In this document: piece after piece, positions 44,089 to 50,460 of the stretch
Numbering within the stretch: the stretch's first letter is position 1
Layout of the letters: every line of letters begins with the position of its first letter
Assembly (NCBI GenBank): GCA_017460805.1
Contig: JAFUAF010000058.1
Span: forward strand, 30,678 to 94,677
Reading direction: 5' to 3'
Length of the DNA stretch: 64,000 bases
Source of the DNA: Bacillota bacterium
GTDB taxonomy: Bacteria > Bacillota > Clostridia > Lachnospirales > CAG-274
Made by a program: the position numbers and the translations under genes
Notes under the pieces: model-generated
Database searches by the model: none
Told to the model about the DNA's origin: nothing
The model's input: only the letters and a program-made list of their open reading frames with translations

Positions 44089-44137
44089 GCACCTTTGCTA
44101 CAGTATACATTTTGGTAAAATACTTTGGTCTTATCAT
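44054..44137 (-). CDS. 27-residue frame with excisionase-like start, at the deletion junction
   Basis: An ATG at 44137 has an AAAAGGAGCT ribosome site at a perfect distance. It reads MIRPKYFTKMYTVAKVLGIS then YPTIIHS and stops inside the beginning of the tape measure fragment in another frame. The MYTVAKVLGISYPTI stretch resembles a MerR/excisionase-type helix-turn-helix. It is inferred to be the front of a lost regulatory gene joined by deletion to the tape measure remnant. Confidence 0.5.
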   Translation of the reverse strand: MIRPKYFTKMYTVAKVLGISYPTIIHS

Positions 44138-44219
44138 AAAATTCAGCTCCTTTTATTTTTTTGTAAAAAAAAATAAAAAAATAAAATAAAAATAATTTGC
44201 ACTTTGTAAATACAATAAA

Positions 44220-44263
44220 AAAAGCCCCTAACCCGCCATTTTAGCAAGTTAGAGGGTAATTAT
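44220..44263. terminator. terminator-like hairpin between prophage arms
   Basis: CCC-CTAAC pairs with GTTAG-A-GGG (one bulge), with an A-run before it and AATTATAG after. It sits between the divergent prophage halves. Confidence 0.5.
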
Positions 44264-44392
44264 AGTTAATTATACTATTTTGGTTATAAGAAAATAATAT
44301 AGCAAATAGCCCTTGTTATAGTTTTTCGCTTATACATAACAAACAAACTATAGTGCTATAACAAACAAAGTATGTTAATTCTTAATATTGAT

Positions 44393-44422
44393 ATTGTATT
44401 CTTAAATACAAGAATATATAAT
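44393..44422 (+). promoter_or_regulatory. promoter for the prophage early genes
   Basis: TTGTAT (44393-44398), 18-base spacer, TATAAT (44417-44422), 50 bases before the first small early gene and directly before the SOS-like palindrome. Confidence 0.65.
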
Positions 44423-44428
44423 AAATTT

Positions 44429-44446
44429 ATAGAACAAATGTTCTAT
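44429..44446. promoter_or_regulatory. SOS-box-like palindrome (GAAC-N4-GTTC)
   Basis: ATAGAACAAATGTTCTAT, 8-base arms with a 2-base centre, contains GAAC-AAAT-GTTC, the Gram-positive LexA consensus. It sits at about +7 of the early promoter, a position that would block transcription. Confidence 0.65.
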
Positions 44447-44472
44447 TAAGCATACAGAAAGGAGATGTTTTA

Positions 44473-44640
44473 ATGACAAAACAAGAAGCAGTTAACCAAT
44501 TCAGAAGAGTTTACCCAGAAGATTTTATAACGATTTTGAATTTGGTTAAATTAAAAAATGGCTACTTGATAAGAGCCGACTTCCCAGACGGAGAATTTTA
44601 CTTCATCGTAAATCGCAACTATGTATCAAACAGTTTATGA
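44473..44640 (+). CDS. small prophage early protein (55 aa)
   Basis: 55 residues (MTKQEAVNQFRRVYPEDFIT start), AAAGGAGATG ribosome site, first gene after the early promoter. Acidic/aromatic, no known domain. Function unknown. Confidence 0.7.
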   Translation: MTKQEAVNQFRRVYPEDFITILNLVKLKNGYLIRADFPDGEFYFIVNRNYVSNSL

Positions 44641-44654
44641 AAGGAAGAAGAACA

Positions 44655-44804
44655 ATGAAAAGCGAAGGACTTGAATATTTAATGGAGATGTTGGAAAATA
44701 TTTATGGAGACTTAGATGATGATTGCGGTTGTTACATAGACCGTGAGTGGATGTCACCTAAACGTATTAAGGACTTAATACTCAAAGCGGATGAGGAATA
44801 TTGA
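44655..44804 (+). CDS. small prophage early protein (49 aa)
   Basis: 49 residues, acidic, with a DDDCGC pair of Cys. AAAGGAAGAAG ribosome site. It follows the previous gene by 14 bases, so it is in the same transcript. Function unknown. Confidence 0.65.
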   Translation: MKSEGLEYLMEMLENIYGDLDDDCGCYIDREWMSPKRIKDLILKADEEY

Positions 44805-44831
44805 ACAGTTACCTAAGAAAGGAAGATTATT

Positions 44832-44996
44832 ATGTTCAAGAAATTTGTGAACTTAATTATTGCAGCAGGAAGTAAAGAAAAAGCATATAACGATGTCTTT
44901 TACGGAGAAAACGGAATTGATATGGCTTTTCAAAAAGAAAAGATAAGCTACAAGGACTATGAGACACTTGTCAAACTCATAAATATTTTAAGGTAA
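44832..44996 (+). CDS. small prophage early protein (54 aa)
   Basis: 54 residues beginning MFKKFVNLIIAAGSKEKAYN, AAGGAAG ribosome site. Ends 12 bases before the next gene. No domain recognised; the mix of basic N-terminus and acidic centre is typical of small phage host-takeover proteins (inference). Confidence 0.65.
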   Translation: MFKKFVNLIIAAGSKEKAYNDVFYGENGIDMAFQKEKISYKDYETLVKLINILR

Positions 44997-45008
44997 GGAG
45001 ATGTTTAT

Positions 45009-45185
45009 ATGAAAACATACAAAGCAACATTTTGGAGAGGTAATCCACAACTAACTAACGGCGGTTACGAAACAGAAAGAATAATTGAAGCAAAAACAAT
45101 CGCAAGTGCAAGAAAAAAGGCAAGAGAATACGAGAATTGCATCTACGGAACAATGACACTTATCAGCATAGAAAGGATAGATTAA
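45009..45185 (+). CDS. small prophage early protein (58 aa)
   Basis: 58 residues starting MKTYKATFWRGNPQLTNGGY, AAGGAGATG ribosome site. The beta-strand-rich start and IEAKTIASARKKAREYE helix resemble small phage proteins of the DUF7-type fold but no family was firmly recognised. Adjacent to the DUF2958 gene. Confidence 0.65.
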   Translation: MKTYKATFWRGNPQLTNGGYETERIIEAKTIASARKKAREYENCIYGTMTLISIERID

Positions 45186-45186
45186 T

Positions 45187-45507
45187 ATGAACTTATTACC
45201 AGCACCATTAAAAGCAAGATTCACAAAGTACCCACTCTACTCACAAGACGGAAAAGGTCTCAAAGCTAAAGTAATTGCGAAATACTTTACAGGCAGAACT
45301 GCTACTTGGTTAGCAACAGAAGGCGAACCTGATGGAGATGATTTTATTTTCTTCGGTTATGTAACACTTAATGGCATAGATTGGGAATGGGGTTATTTCT
45401 CACTTAATGAAATGCAAGAAGTAAACAGACACTATGGTTTCACCGTCATTGAGAGAGAACTTTATACTGACCCAGAAGACTATACGGTTGAAGAGTTAAT
45501 TAGATAA
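45187..45507 (+). CDS. DUF2958 domain protein
   Basis: 106 residues matching DUF2958: LLPAPLKARFTKYPLYSQDG, AKVIAKYFTGRTATWLATEG, FIFFGYVTLNG and WEWGYFSLNEMQEVNR. This family is common on phages and conjugative elements, often near DNA-processing genes, but its biochemical role is unknown. It starts one base after the preceding gene ends. Confidence 0.8.
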   Translation: MNLLPAPLKARFTKYPLYSQDGKGLKAKVIAKYFTGRTATWLATEGEPDGDDFIFFGYVTLNGIDWEWGYFSLNEMQEVNRHYGFTVIERELYTDPEDYTVEELIR

Positions 45508-45516
45508 AAAAAACTG

Positions 45517-45545
45517 TTGACATACTACATAAAGTATGTTATAAT
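45517..45545 (+). promoter_or_regulatory. consensus promoter with operator dyad in the spacer
   Basis: Perfect TTGACA (45517-45522), 17-base spacer, TATAAT (45540-45545). The dyad ACATACT-N6-AGTATGT (45520-45539) fills the spacer. A related AAAGTATGTTA half-site lies near 44366. A repressor would be expected here. Confidence 0.8.
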
Positions 45546-45607
45546 ATAAGTACAGTAAAGAAAAAAACCTTTACAAGTAACGTGGCAAGGCGAGAAAGGA
45601 GAACACA

Positions 45608-45748
45608 ATGGAAGAAGAAATGAATTTAAGCGAAATGTTAAGAGAACTTGCAGAAGAAAACCAAACAAGAAAAATTTTGGAAATCTTAAACAACTGCAAG
45701 GACTTAGAAGAAGCAAAAGCAAAAATAAAAGCCTTACTTAATAAATAA
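45608..45748 (+). CDS. small acidic helical prophage protein (46 aa)
   Basis: 46 residues (MEEEMNLSEMLRELAEENQT start), entirely helical and Glu/Lys-rich, with AAAGGAG ribosome site. It is the only gene between the operator-controlled promoter and a terminator, so it may be a small regulator (such as an anti-repressor). Function unknown. Confidence 0.65.
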   Translation: MEEEMNLSEMLRELAEENQTRKILEILNNCKDLEEAKAKIKALLNK

Positions 45749-45768
45749 GTAAGGCACTATAAGAAAAA

Positions 45769-45812
45769 CGAACTTGGGTAGACTTGCCGCTACCCTCGTT
45801 CTTTTATTATTA
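45769..45812. terminator. terminator after the 46-residue gene
   Basis: GAAC-TTGGGTAG pairs with CTACCCTC-GTTC around ACTTGCCG, followed by TTTTATTATTAT. Confidence 0.8.
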
Positions 45813-45862
45813 TAACACAATCAAAAAAATATGTCAACGGCAAGAAAAGTGAGGTAATATAT

Positions 45863-46051
45863 ATGAGTTACACATCCAGCGCAGTCAAAAACCGATATAA
45901 CAAAAAAACTTATACAAATTTTCAAGCAGCTTTGCGAAAAGAAGATTTTGCTTTAATAGAAGAAATACGCAAACAAATAGGTTTATCTCGTTCAGAGTTT
46001 CTTAAAATGCTTATAAGCGAAAAATATGGCATTGACTTTGATAACAAATAA
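45863..46051 (+). CDS. ribbon-helix-helix (Arc/MetJ-like) DNA-binding protein
   Basis: 62 residues: a short strand (TYTNFQAALRKEDFALIEE) then two helices (IRKQIGLSRSEFLKMLISEK), the pattern of ribbon-helix-helix repressors and plasmid antitoxins. AAGTGAGGTAATATAT ribosome site. It lies directly upstream of the integrase and downstream of the operator-bearing promoter, so it is a good candidate for a prophage repressor or excision control. Not proven. Confidence 0.7.
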   Translation: MSYTSSAVKNRYNKKTYTNFQAALRKEDFALIEEIRKQIGLSRSEFLKMLISEKYGIDFDNK

Positions 46052-46105
46052 TGTAGACTAAAAACAAATGCTTGCTATAAATCAAATTTGAAAGGATATG
46101 ATAAT

Positions 46106-47212
46106 ATGGCAAGTATAAACAAAATTGACAAAAACAAATATCAAATTGTGGTATCTTATACAGGAAAGGATGGAAAACGTAAATTTAAGAAAAAACAGTT
46201 TATTGGAACTCTTAAAGAAGCACGACAAGAATCACTATTGTTTGAGGAAGAAATTAAAGTTAGTGATTATGCAGACGGTCATTTAATTAAATTTAAAGAT
46301 TTTTTGGAGATATATATAACAAAATATGGGAATAGTAACTTAAAACCTTGGACGCTTATAGAATACACAAAAGCATTAAATAAAAAAGCTGTTCCTGTTA
46401 TCGGAAATATGTTTATGTCAGACATTAAACCACTTGATATTCAAAAAATATATGATATTGAAAAAGCAAAAGGTAACAAAACAGGTACAATAAAAAGAAT
46501 ACATATTGTTTTAAACGGTGTCTTCAAATATGCTTATAAGATGTGCTATATAGAAGAAAATCCGTGTGACAGGATAATATTACCCAAAAATGACAGCAAA
46601 TTTAAAGACAAATTGCATTATTTTGATATACCTCAAACAAAGATATTTTTAAGTCTTGCAGAACAAGAACGTATACAATTCAATATTTATTTTAAATTAG
46701 CTATATTTGGCGGTTTTCGTAGAGGTGAACTTATAGCACTTACTTGGAATGATATAAACTTTAAAAACAAGCAAATTTCAATAAATAAGAGTGCTAAAGA
46801 TACAGCCGAAGGTCAAATAATTAAAGAAACCAAAACAAAAGGGAGTAATAGAACAATAGTTTTACCTGATGAATGTTTTGAATTGTTACAAGAGTGGAGA
46901 AAAGAAAACAAAACAGATTATGTCTTTATTCAACACAATGGAGAGAGAATGAACTTATCCACTCCATACAATAAAATGAAAGAAATGATAAGTACATACA
47001 ATCAAACAGCAGAAGTAAAATTGCCTTTAATAAGGCTTCATGATTTAAGACATACATCAGCAACTTTACTGCTTGCAAATAAAGTAGATATTGAAACAGT
47101 TGCTAACAGGTTAGGTCATTCACAAGTGTCAACAACTCTTGATATTTATGGACACGCTTTAAAAGAAATGGACATTAAAGCAAGCAATGTTTTAACTAAT
47201 ATTTTCAAATAA
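46106..47212 (+). CDS. tyrosine recombinase (prophage integrase)
   Basis: About 368 residues from the ATG at 46106 (AAAGGATATG ribosome site; a TTG at 46088 is possible). An AP2-like N-terminal arm-binding region, a core-binding helical domain and the catalytic domain: R in FGGFRRGELIALTW, HDLRHTSATLL, the H of VANRLGHSQVS and Tyr in TTLDIYGHALKE. It integrates and excises the element at tRNA-Thr. Its 3' end lies 105 bases from attR. Confidence 0.95.
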   Translation: MASINKIDKNKYQIVVSYTGKDGKRKFKKKQFIGTLKEARQESLLFEEEIKVSDYADGHLIKFKDFLEIYITKYGNSNLKPWTLIEYTKALNKKAVPVIGNMFMSDIKPLDIQKIYDIEKAKGNKTGTIKRIHIVLNGVFKYAYKMCYIEENPCDRIILPKNDSKFKDKLHYFDIPQTKIFLSLAEQERIQFNIYFKLAIFGGFRRGELIALTWNDINFKNKQISINKSAKDTAEGQIIKETKTKGSNRTIVLPDECFELLQEWRKENKTDYVFIQHNGERMNLSTPYNKMKEMISTYNQTAEVKLPLIRLHDLRHTSATLLLANKVDIETVANRLGHSQVSTTLDIYGHALKEMDIKASNVLTNIFK

Positions 47213-47250
47213 AAAAGATGTATACCTGAGTATACACCTTGTTTATTTTT
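47213..47250 (+). terminator. integrase terminator, TGTATAC palindrome
   Basis: TGTATAC-CTGA-GTATACA (47219-47236) followed by CCTTGTTTATTTTT. The same TGTATA motif recurs in both attachment arms. Confidence 0.6.
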
Positions 47251-47316
47251 CTATTGTTACATTTTCTACTATCCTGTAAAATAGCGGTTTCGTAATTACG
47301 TTACTTTTCTAAAAAA

Positions 47317-47360
47317 CATTACGAATGCGCTGCTCTACCAACTGAGCCACATTAGCAAAA
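47317..47360. repeat. right attachment core (attR), displaced tRNA-Thr 5' half
   Basis: 44 bases identical to 37090-37133. It holds only the 5' half of tRNA-Thr on the minus strand, with unrelated phage sequence where the 3' half should be, so it cannot make a tRNA. Confidence 0.88.
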
Positions 47361-47393
47361 CTTGCTGAAAACATATTATTTATCAGCTTTATA

Positions 47394-47422
47394 ATGATAC
47401 CATATTTCGGTTCAAATGTCAA
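47394..47422 (-). promoter_or_regulatory. original tRNA-Thr promoter, displaced
   Basis: On the minus strand TTGACA (47417-47422), 17-base spacer, TATCAT (47394-47399), 38 bases before the orphan 5' half. This is the presumed native promoter, now cut off from the functional tRNA by 10 kb. Confidence 0.7.
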
Positions 47423-47435
47423 GATTTTTTTGAAA

Positions 47436-47455
47436 ATGTATAACTTGTTATACAT
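47436..47455. repeat. ATGTATAA/TTATACAT palindrome
   Basis: Perfect 8-base arms with CTTG centre. Located at the equivalent position to the GTATAC pair of the left arm. Confidence 0.6.
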
Positions 47456-47465
47456 TCCGGTTAAT

Positions 47466-47513
47466 TGCATCCGTAACGCGTAAGGTCACGGGTTCGAGTC
47501 CCGTCATTAGCTC
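47466..47513 (+). repeat. inverted copy of the tRNA-Thr 3' half (right)
   Basis: 47484-47513 (GGTCACGGG to ATTAGCTC) is identical to the 3' half of tRNA-Thr, plus strand. It lies right next to the end of an integrase relic, like an attachment site for an earlier element. Confidence 0.85.
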
Positions 47514-47671
47514 TACAATATTTTGCTCAAAATATCACTTGCCTTTTTATCCACTTCTGCCAATGCGTGACCGTATATATTTATTGTTGTACTTGGGCGG
47601 GAATGACCTAACCTATTGGCAACAGTTTTAATATCAACATTATTTGCAATTAACAACGTGGCAGCGGTGTG
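47513..47671 (-). pseudogene. C-terminal relic of a second tyrosine recombinase
   Basis: The minus strand reads HTAATLLIANNVDIKTVANR, LGHSRPSTTINIYGHALAEV, DKKASDILSKIL and stop. These are the last two conserved boxes (H in LGHS, Tyr in NIYGHAL) of a recombinase similar to but distinct from the resident integrase. The frame is broken by a TAA directly before the HTAA box, so the remaining ~300 residues are lost. It ends at the 3'-half tRNA copy. Confidence 0.88.
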
Positions 47672-47679
47672 CCCTTATG

Positions 47680-47740
47680 GTATAATAAAGACAAACGGCG
47701 AAAGCCGCATAAAATCAAGGTTTTTGAGGTTTGTCTTATT
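47680..47740 (+). ncRNA. possible small structured RNA or hairpin
   Basis: A TATAAT box (47681-47686) is followed by AAGACAAAC/GTTTGTCTT arms (47688-47696, 47729-47737) enclosing CGGC-GAAA-GCCG, a stem with a GNRA tetraloop. No T-run terminator. Could also be a transposition scar. Weak. Confidence 0.25.
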
Positions 47741-47950
47741 ATATTTCAGTTCTTTTTCCACCCCTGAAAACGTAAGAAATACTCTCAAAAATCGAAAATG
47801 TTAAAATAACGACAAAAAATAATCGTTGTTATTTTAAGAAAGTGAGGTGATATACTCCGCACAAAAATTAAATATTGTTACTGTTTTATCATAAACACTC
47901 GGTCTCAAAAATGGGGAAACTCAAATTTTTTGGGGAAACATAAAAATACT

Positions 47951-47979
47951 TTTACAACACTGCAATTATATGTTATAAT
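47951..47979 (+). promoter_or_regulatory. promoter for the zinc-ribbon protein gene
   Basis: TTTACA (47951-47956), 17-base spacer, TATAAT (47974-47979), 40 bases before the start. Confidence 0.7.
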
Positions 47980-48018
47980 AAAAAAGATATAATAAAAAAT
48001 AAGGAATGTTTATTAAAT

Positions 48019-48834
48019 ATGAAGATAAAATGTGATTACTGCGGAAATCTTATCGAAGAAAGATCCGATACCTGTCCGCACTGCGGGGCGGCGCTGAACG
48101 GTGTAAACCGCATGGCAGGCGGCGAACCCCAAACCATAGAGCAGCTGCGGCAGTGGTATGTTGACCACAACCTGCCGCCCGAAAATGTGACACGCTTTTT
48201 TATAGGCAAAAACATAAAGTCTCCCAAGGCATTCGGTATATACCGCGACTCCTCGGGCGATTTTGTTGTATACAAAAACAAGGCAAACGGCGAAAGAGCC
48301 ATACGCTACCAAGGCGGCGACGAGGCATACGCCGTAAACGAGCTTTACCAGAGACTCAAGGCCGAGATAGCCGACCAAAAGGCGCGAAACGCAAAAAGGA
48401 TAGTCGGGGATCTGCCCAAAGACTACACCCCGTCGAGCTCGCCGAAAGTAAAGCCCGTCAAAGTACCGCCCGTTGTCCGTAATTTTTTACTGATAACGAT
48501 CGTTTTTCTGATATTCAGCGGGCTGTCCATAGCATTTGATAAATCCCCGATACGCGGCTATTACAGATACGAAAACACGGATTATTACTACCAGAAACCC
48601 AACTGGTACAAATACGACCAAACCGACGACGATTGGCACACCGTCTCGGATGTGCCCGAGGTTTTTGAGGAAGAAAGCCGTGACTACCGCATGAGCGGCC
48701 ACCAAGGCAAGCGCTTCGAGGACAGCGGCTGGTACCGCGAAGACGATGACGATGACGATTGGGACAACGACAGCAAATGGGATTCACACGACAGCTGGGA
48801 CAGCGGCAGTACAGACTGGGATTCCGATTGGTAA
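48019..48834 (+). CDS. zinc-ribbon membrane protein with Trp/Asp-rich tail
   Basis: 271 residues. An N-terminal zinc ribbon (CDYCGN..CPHCG) is followed by a soluble domain of about 120 residues, one membrane helix (about 158-176, FLLITIVFLIFSGLSIAF) and an extracytoplasmic tail rich in Tyr, Asp and Trp with imperfect repeats (DDDDWDND, DSHDSWDSGSTDWDSDW). The combined cytosolic zinc ribbon and external acidic-aromatic tail suggest a membrane sensor or scaffold. No family was recognised. It is a single-gene unit. Confidence 0.75.
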   Translation: MKIKCDYCGNLIEERSDTCPHCGAALNGVNRMAGGEPQTIEQLRQWYVDHNLPPENVTRFFIGKNIKSPKAFGIYRDSSGDFVVYKNKANGERAIRYQGGDEAYAVNELYQRLKAEIADQKARNAKRIVGDLPKDYTPSSSPKVKPVKVPPVVRNFLLITIVFLIFSGLSIAFDKSPIRGYYRYENTDYYYQKPNWYKYDQTDDDWHTVSDVPEVFEEESRDYRMSGHQGKRFEDSGWYREDDDDDDWDNDSKWDSHDSWDSGSTDWDSDW

Positions 48835-48871
48835 AAAAAGAGCACTCCATGTGATATGGGGTGCTTTTTTA
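48833..48871. terminator. bidirectional terminator
   Basis: AGCACTCCAT pairs with ATGGGGTGCT (one mismatch), T-run of six on the plus strand and an A-run before. Separates the zinc-ribbon gene from the convergent methyltransferase. Confidence 0.8.
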
Positions 48872-48892
48872 CGCAGCAAAACAGCCGCCTGC

Positions 48893-49534
48893 TTACTCCG
48901 ATTTTCTTGCAACGCAGTGAAGTCTCAAAAAGCCGCGTCTTTCAAACAGCTCCATTTTAAGCCCCGCCTTATCGCAGAAACCTTGTACATCCTTTCTGCC
49001 GTAGATCTTCACATCGCCGTGTCCTGTCAGATTTACTATCGGCAGTTCTATTGTATTCATAAACAGGCGCAGCGGCTCGGGTGCGGTCATATCGCGCAGG
49101 ATAAGCCTGCCGTTCGGGCGCAGCACCTTGTAAACGCCGTTAAAAAAGGCCTGCGGGTCGGGATAGTGATGAAAACTTTGCGAGCAGACCACCACATCAA
49201 AACTGTTTTCGTCAAACGGCAGATTTTCGCAGTCCCCAAGCACAAACTCCGTATCACTTAAATTTTTGGCTCTTGCCGCTTCTATCATTTTGGGCGTTAA
49301 ATCAATACCCGTATAGTGTTTGCCGCTATACTTTTTGTGTAAAAGCGATATGATGGGTGCCGTACCGCAGCCGCAGTCCAACAGGTCGGTAAACGGCTCT
49401 TTTTCAAGCTCTTTCAGTATATCGGGGTAATCCTTTTTACACATTTTATAAACCCCCGCATGGTCGCTTTCGTATACATCGGCGGCTTTGCTGAACTCCT
49501 TTACAGACATTTTTTTATATTGTTCGGCGGTCAT
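48893..49534 (-). CDS. class I SAM-dependent methyltransferase
   Basis: 213 residues of the UbiE/Coq5-like Methyltransf_11 type: motif I LLDCGCGTAPIISLL, GIDLTPKMIEAARAKN, the post-I acidic residue in VLGDCENLPF, and VVCSQSFHHY. Substrate unknown. Its promoter lies in the divergent region shared with the DUF6796-like gene. Confidence 0.88.
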   Translation of the reverse strand: MTAEQYKKMSVKEFSKAADVYESDHAGVYKMCKKDYPDILKELEKEPFTDLLDCGCGTAPIISLLHKKYSGKHYTGIDLTPKMIEAARAKNLSDTEFVLGDCENLPFDENSFDVVVCSQSFHHYPDPQAFFNGVYKVLRPNGRLILRDMTAPEPLRLFMNTIELPIVNLTGHGDVKIYGRKDVQGFCDKAGLKMELFERRGFLRLHCVARKSE

Positions 49535-49552
49535 TTTTTTGCATCTCCTTTG

Positions 49553-49640
49553 ATTAGTTTTAACTAACTAAATTTTATAATATCCCCTGCTTTTTGTCAA
49601 TGTTTATAATTGACGAAAAATTTAAAATATGTTAGTATTA
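49553..49640. promoter_or_regulatory. divergent promoters with TTAGTT dyads
   Basis: Plus: TTGACG (49610-49615)-17-TAGTAT (49633-49638). Minus: TTGACA (49595-49600)-17-TAAAAT (49572-49577). A TTAGTT-TT-AACTAA dyad lies at about 49555-49568 and GTTAGTATTAGTTAG repeats overlap the plus -10. This suggests one regulator controls both genes. Confidence 0.55.
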
Positions 49641-49687
49641 GTTAGTGAAAACAAACTAAAAATAAAAAACAGAAAGAAGAGAGAAAC

Positions 49688-50356
49688 GTGAAAAAAATAA
49701 ATATCTTTTTCGGTATTATCGGCGCTTTGCTGCTTGGCACAGGCGACTGGCTGCTTGGGTTTACCGACCCCGCCCCCGTGGACGGCGCGGCATGGAACGC
49801 CCTTGTAACGGGCTATACCCGAAATTACAGTCTGTTAAGACCCGTAATTGCAATGCCCCTCGGCTTTTTCGGGGTATTGAGCTATGCGCCCTGTATGTGG
49901 GAAATGGGGCAAATTTTCAAAGACGAAAAAACACGCAGAATACAAAGCATTTTTATGATAGCGGGCATGGGCGGCTGGGCTCTGCTGCACTATCTCTACT
50001 CGGCTGTGATTTTTGTTTTTGCGTATTCGTGCCGAAACATCGGGCAAAGCGAAGCGTTAAATATCACAAACGCGCTTTATAAGGCCGTAATGCCGGGCAT
50101 GAGCCTTTGGCTGGTGTTTATGCTTATCCCCTTTCTGCTGCATTTTGCGGATATAGCAAGGGGAAAAGCGTTCCTGCCAAAGAAAATGCTTGCTTTTCAC
50201 ACCCTTGTGTGGTGGGCGGGCATATATTCCGTTACTTCCGTTTTGCCGAAAACCGCCTTTACCAACGGCCTGAACACCTTTGCAATGAACGGGGCAATGC
50301 TTGTATGGCTTGCCGCGGTTCTGATATACGAAAGCAAACACACTTCCGCACGATAA
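49688..50356 (+). CDS. polytopic membrane protein (DUF6796-like)
   Basis: 222 residues, GTG start with AGAAAGAAGAGAG upstream. About six hydrophobic helices: IIGALLLGTGDWLLGF, ALVTG..LLRPVIAMPLGFFG, GMGGWALLHYLY, VMPGMSLWLVFML, LAFHTLVWWAG and LVWLAAVLIYE. This pattern is that of a clostridial family (DUF6796) of unknown function. It is transcribed divergently from a methyltransferase gene with shared operator repeats, so the two may be co-regulated. Confidence 0.75.
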   Translation: MKKINIFFGIIGALLLGTGDWLLGFTDPAPVDGAAWNALVTGYTRNYSLLRPVIAMPLGFFGVLSYAPCMWEMGQIFKDEKTRRIQSIFMIAGMGGWALLHYLYSAVIFVFAYSCRNIGQSEALNITNALYKAVMPGMSLWLVFMLIPFLLHFADIARGKAFLPKKMLAFHTLVWWAGIYSVTSVLPKTAFTNGLNTFAMNGAMLVWLAAVLIYESKHTSAR

Positions 50357-50390
50357 AAATTTTTTATTAAAACTTAAACCGCCGCAAACA

Positions 50391-50428
50391 AAAACGGATG
50401 AAGCACATAAGCACTTCATCCGTTTTTT
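50391..50428. terminator. bidirectional terminator after rnfB
   Basis: 10-base stem ACGGATGAAG (50394-50403)/CTTCATCCGT (50414-50423) with T-runs on both sides. Ends rnf and the DUF6796 gene. Confidence 0.88.
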
Positions 50429-50460
50429 ATGCCGTGATCCGTATTAAATCGTCAAAAGAT

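Larger units (their letters stand above)
37090..47360. mobile_element. decayed ~10.2 kb prophage at tRNA-Thr
   Basis: Flanked by the 44-base direct repeat. From right to left it holds an integrase, a ribbon-helix-helix protein and a cluster of small early genes on the plus strand, then, on the minus strand, a truncated tape measure, a tail protein, two tail fibre proteins, a membrane protein, a holin-like protein and an amidase. Head, portal, terminase, tube and replication genes are missing. G+C is clearly lower than in the flanking chromosome. It is unlikely to make virions alone, though it may still be excisable. Confidence 0.88.

Noticed and set aside
37090..47360. Complete prophage or tailocin
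   Set aside because: No terminase, portal, capsid, sheath, tube or replication genes, and the tape measure is truncated.
47513..47671. Active second integrase
   Set aside because: Only the last ~53 residues remain and a stop codon lies directly before the conserved HTAA box.
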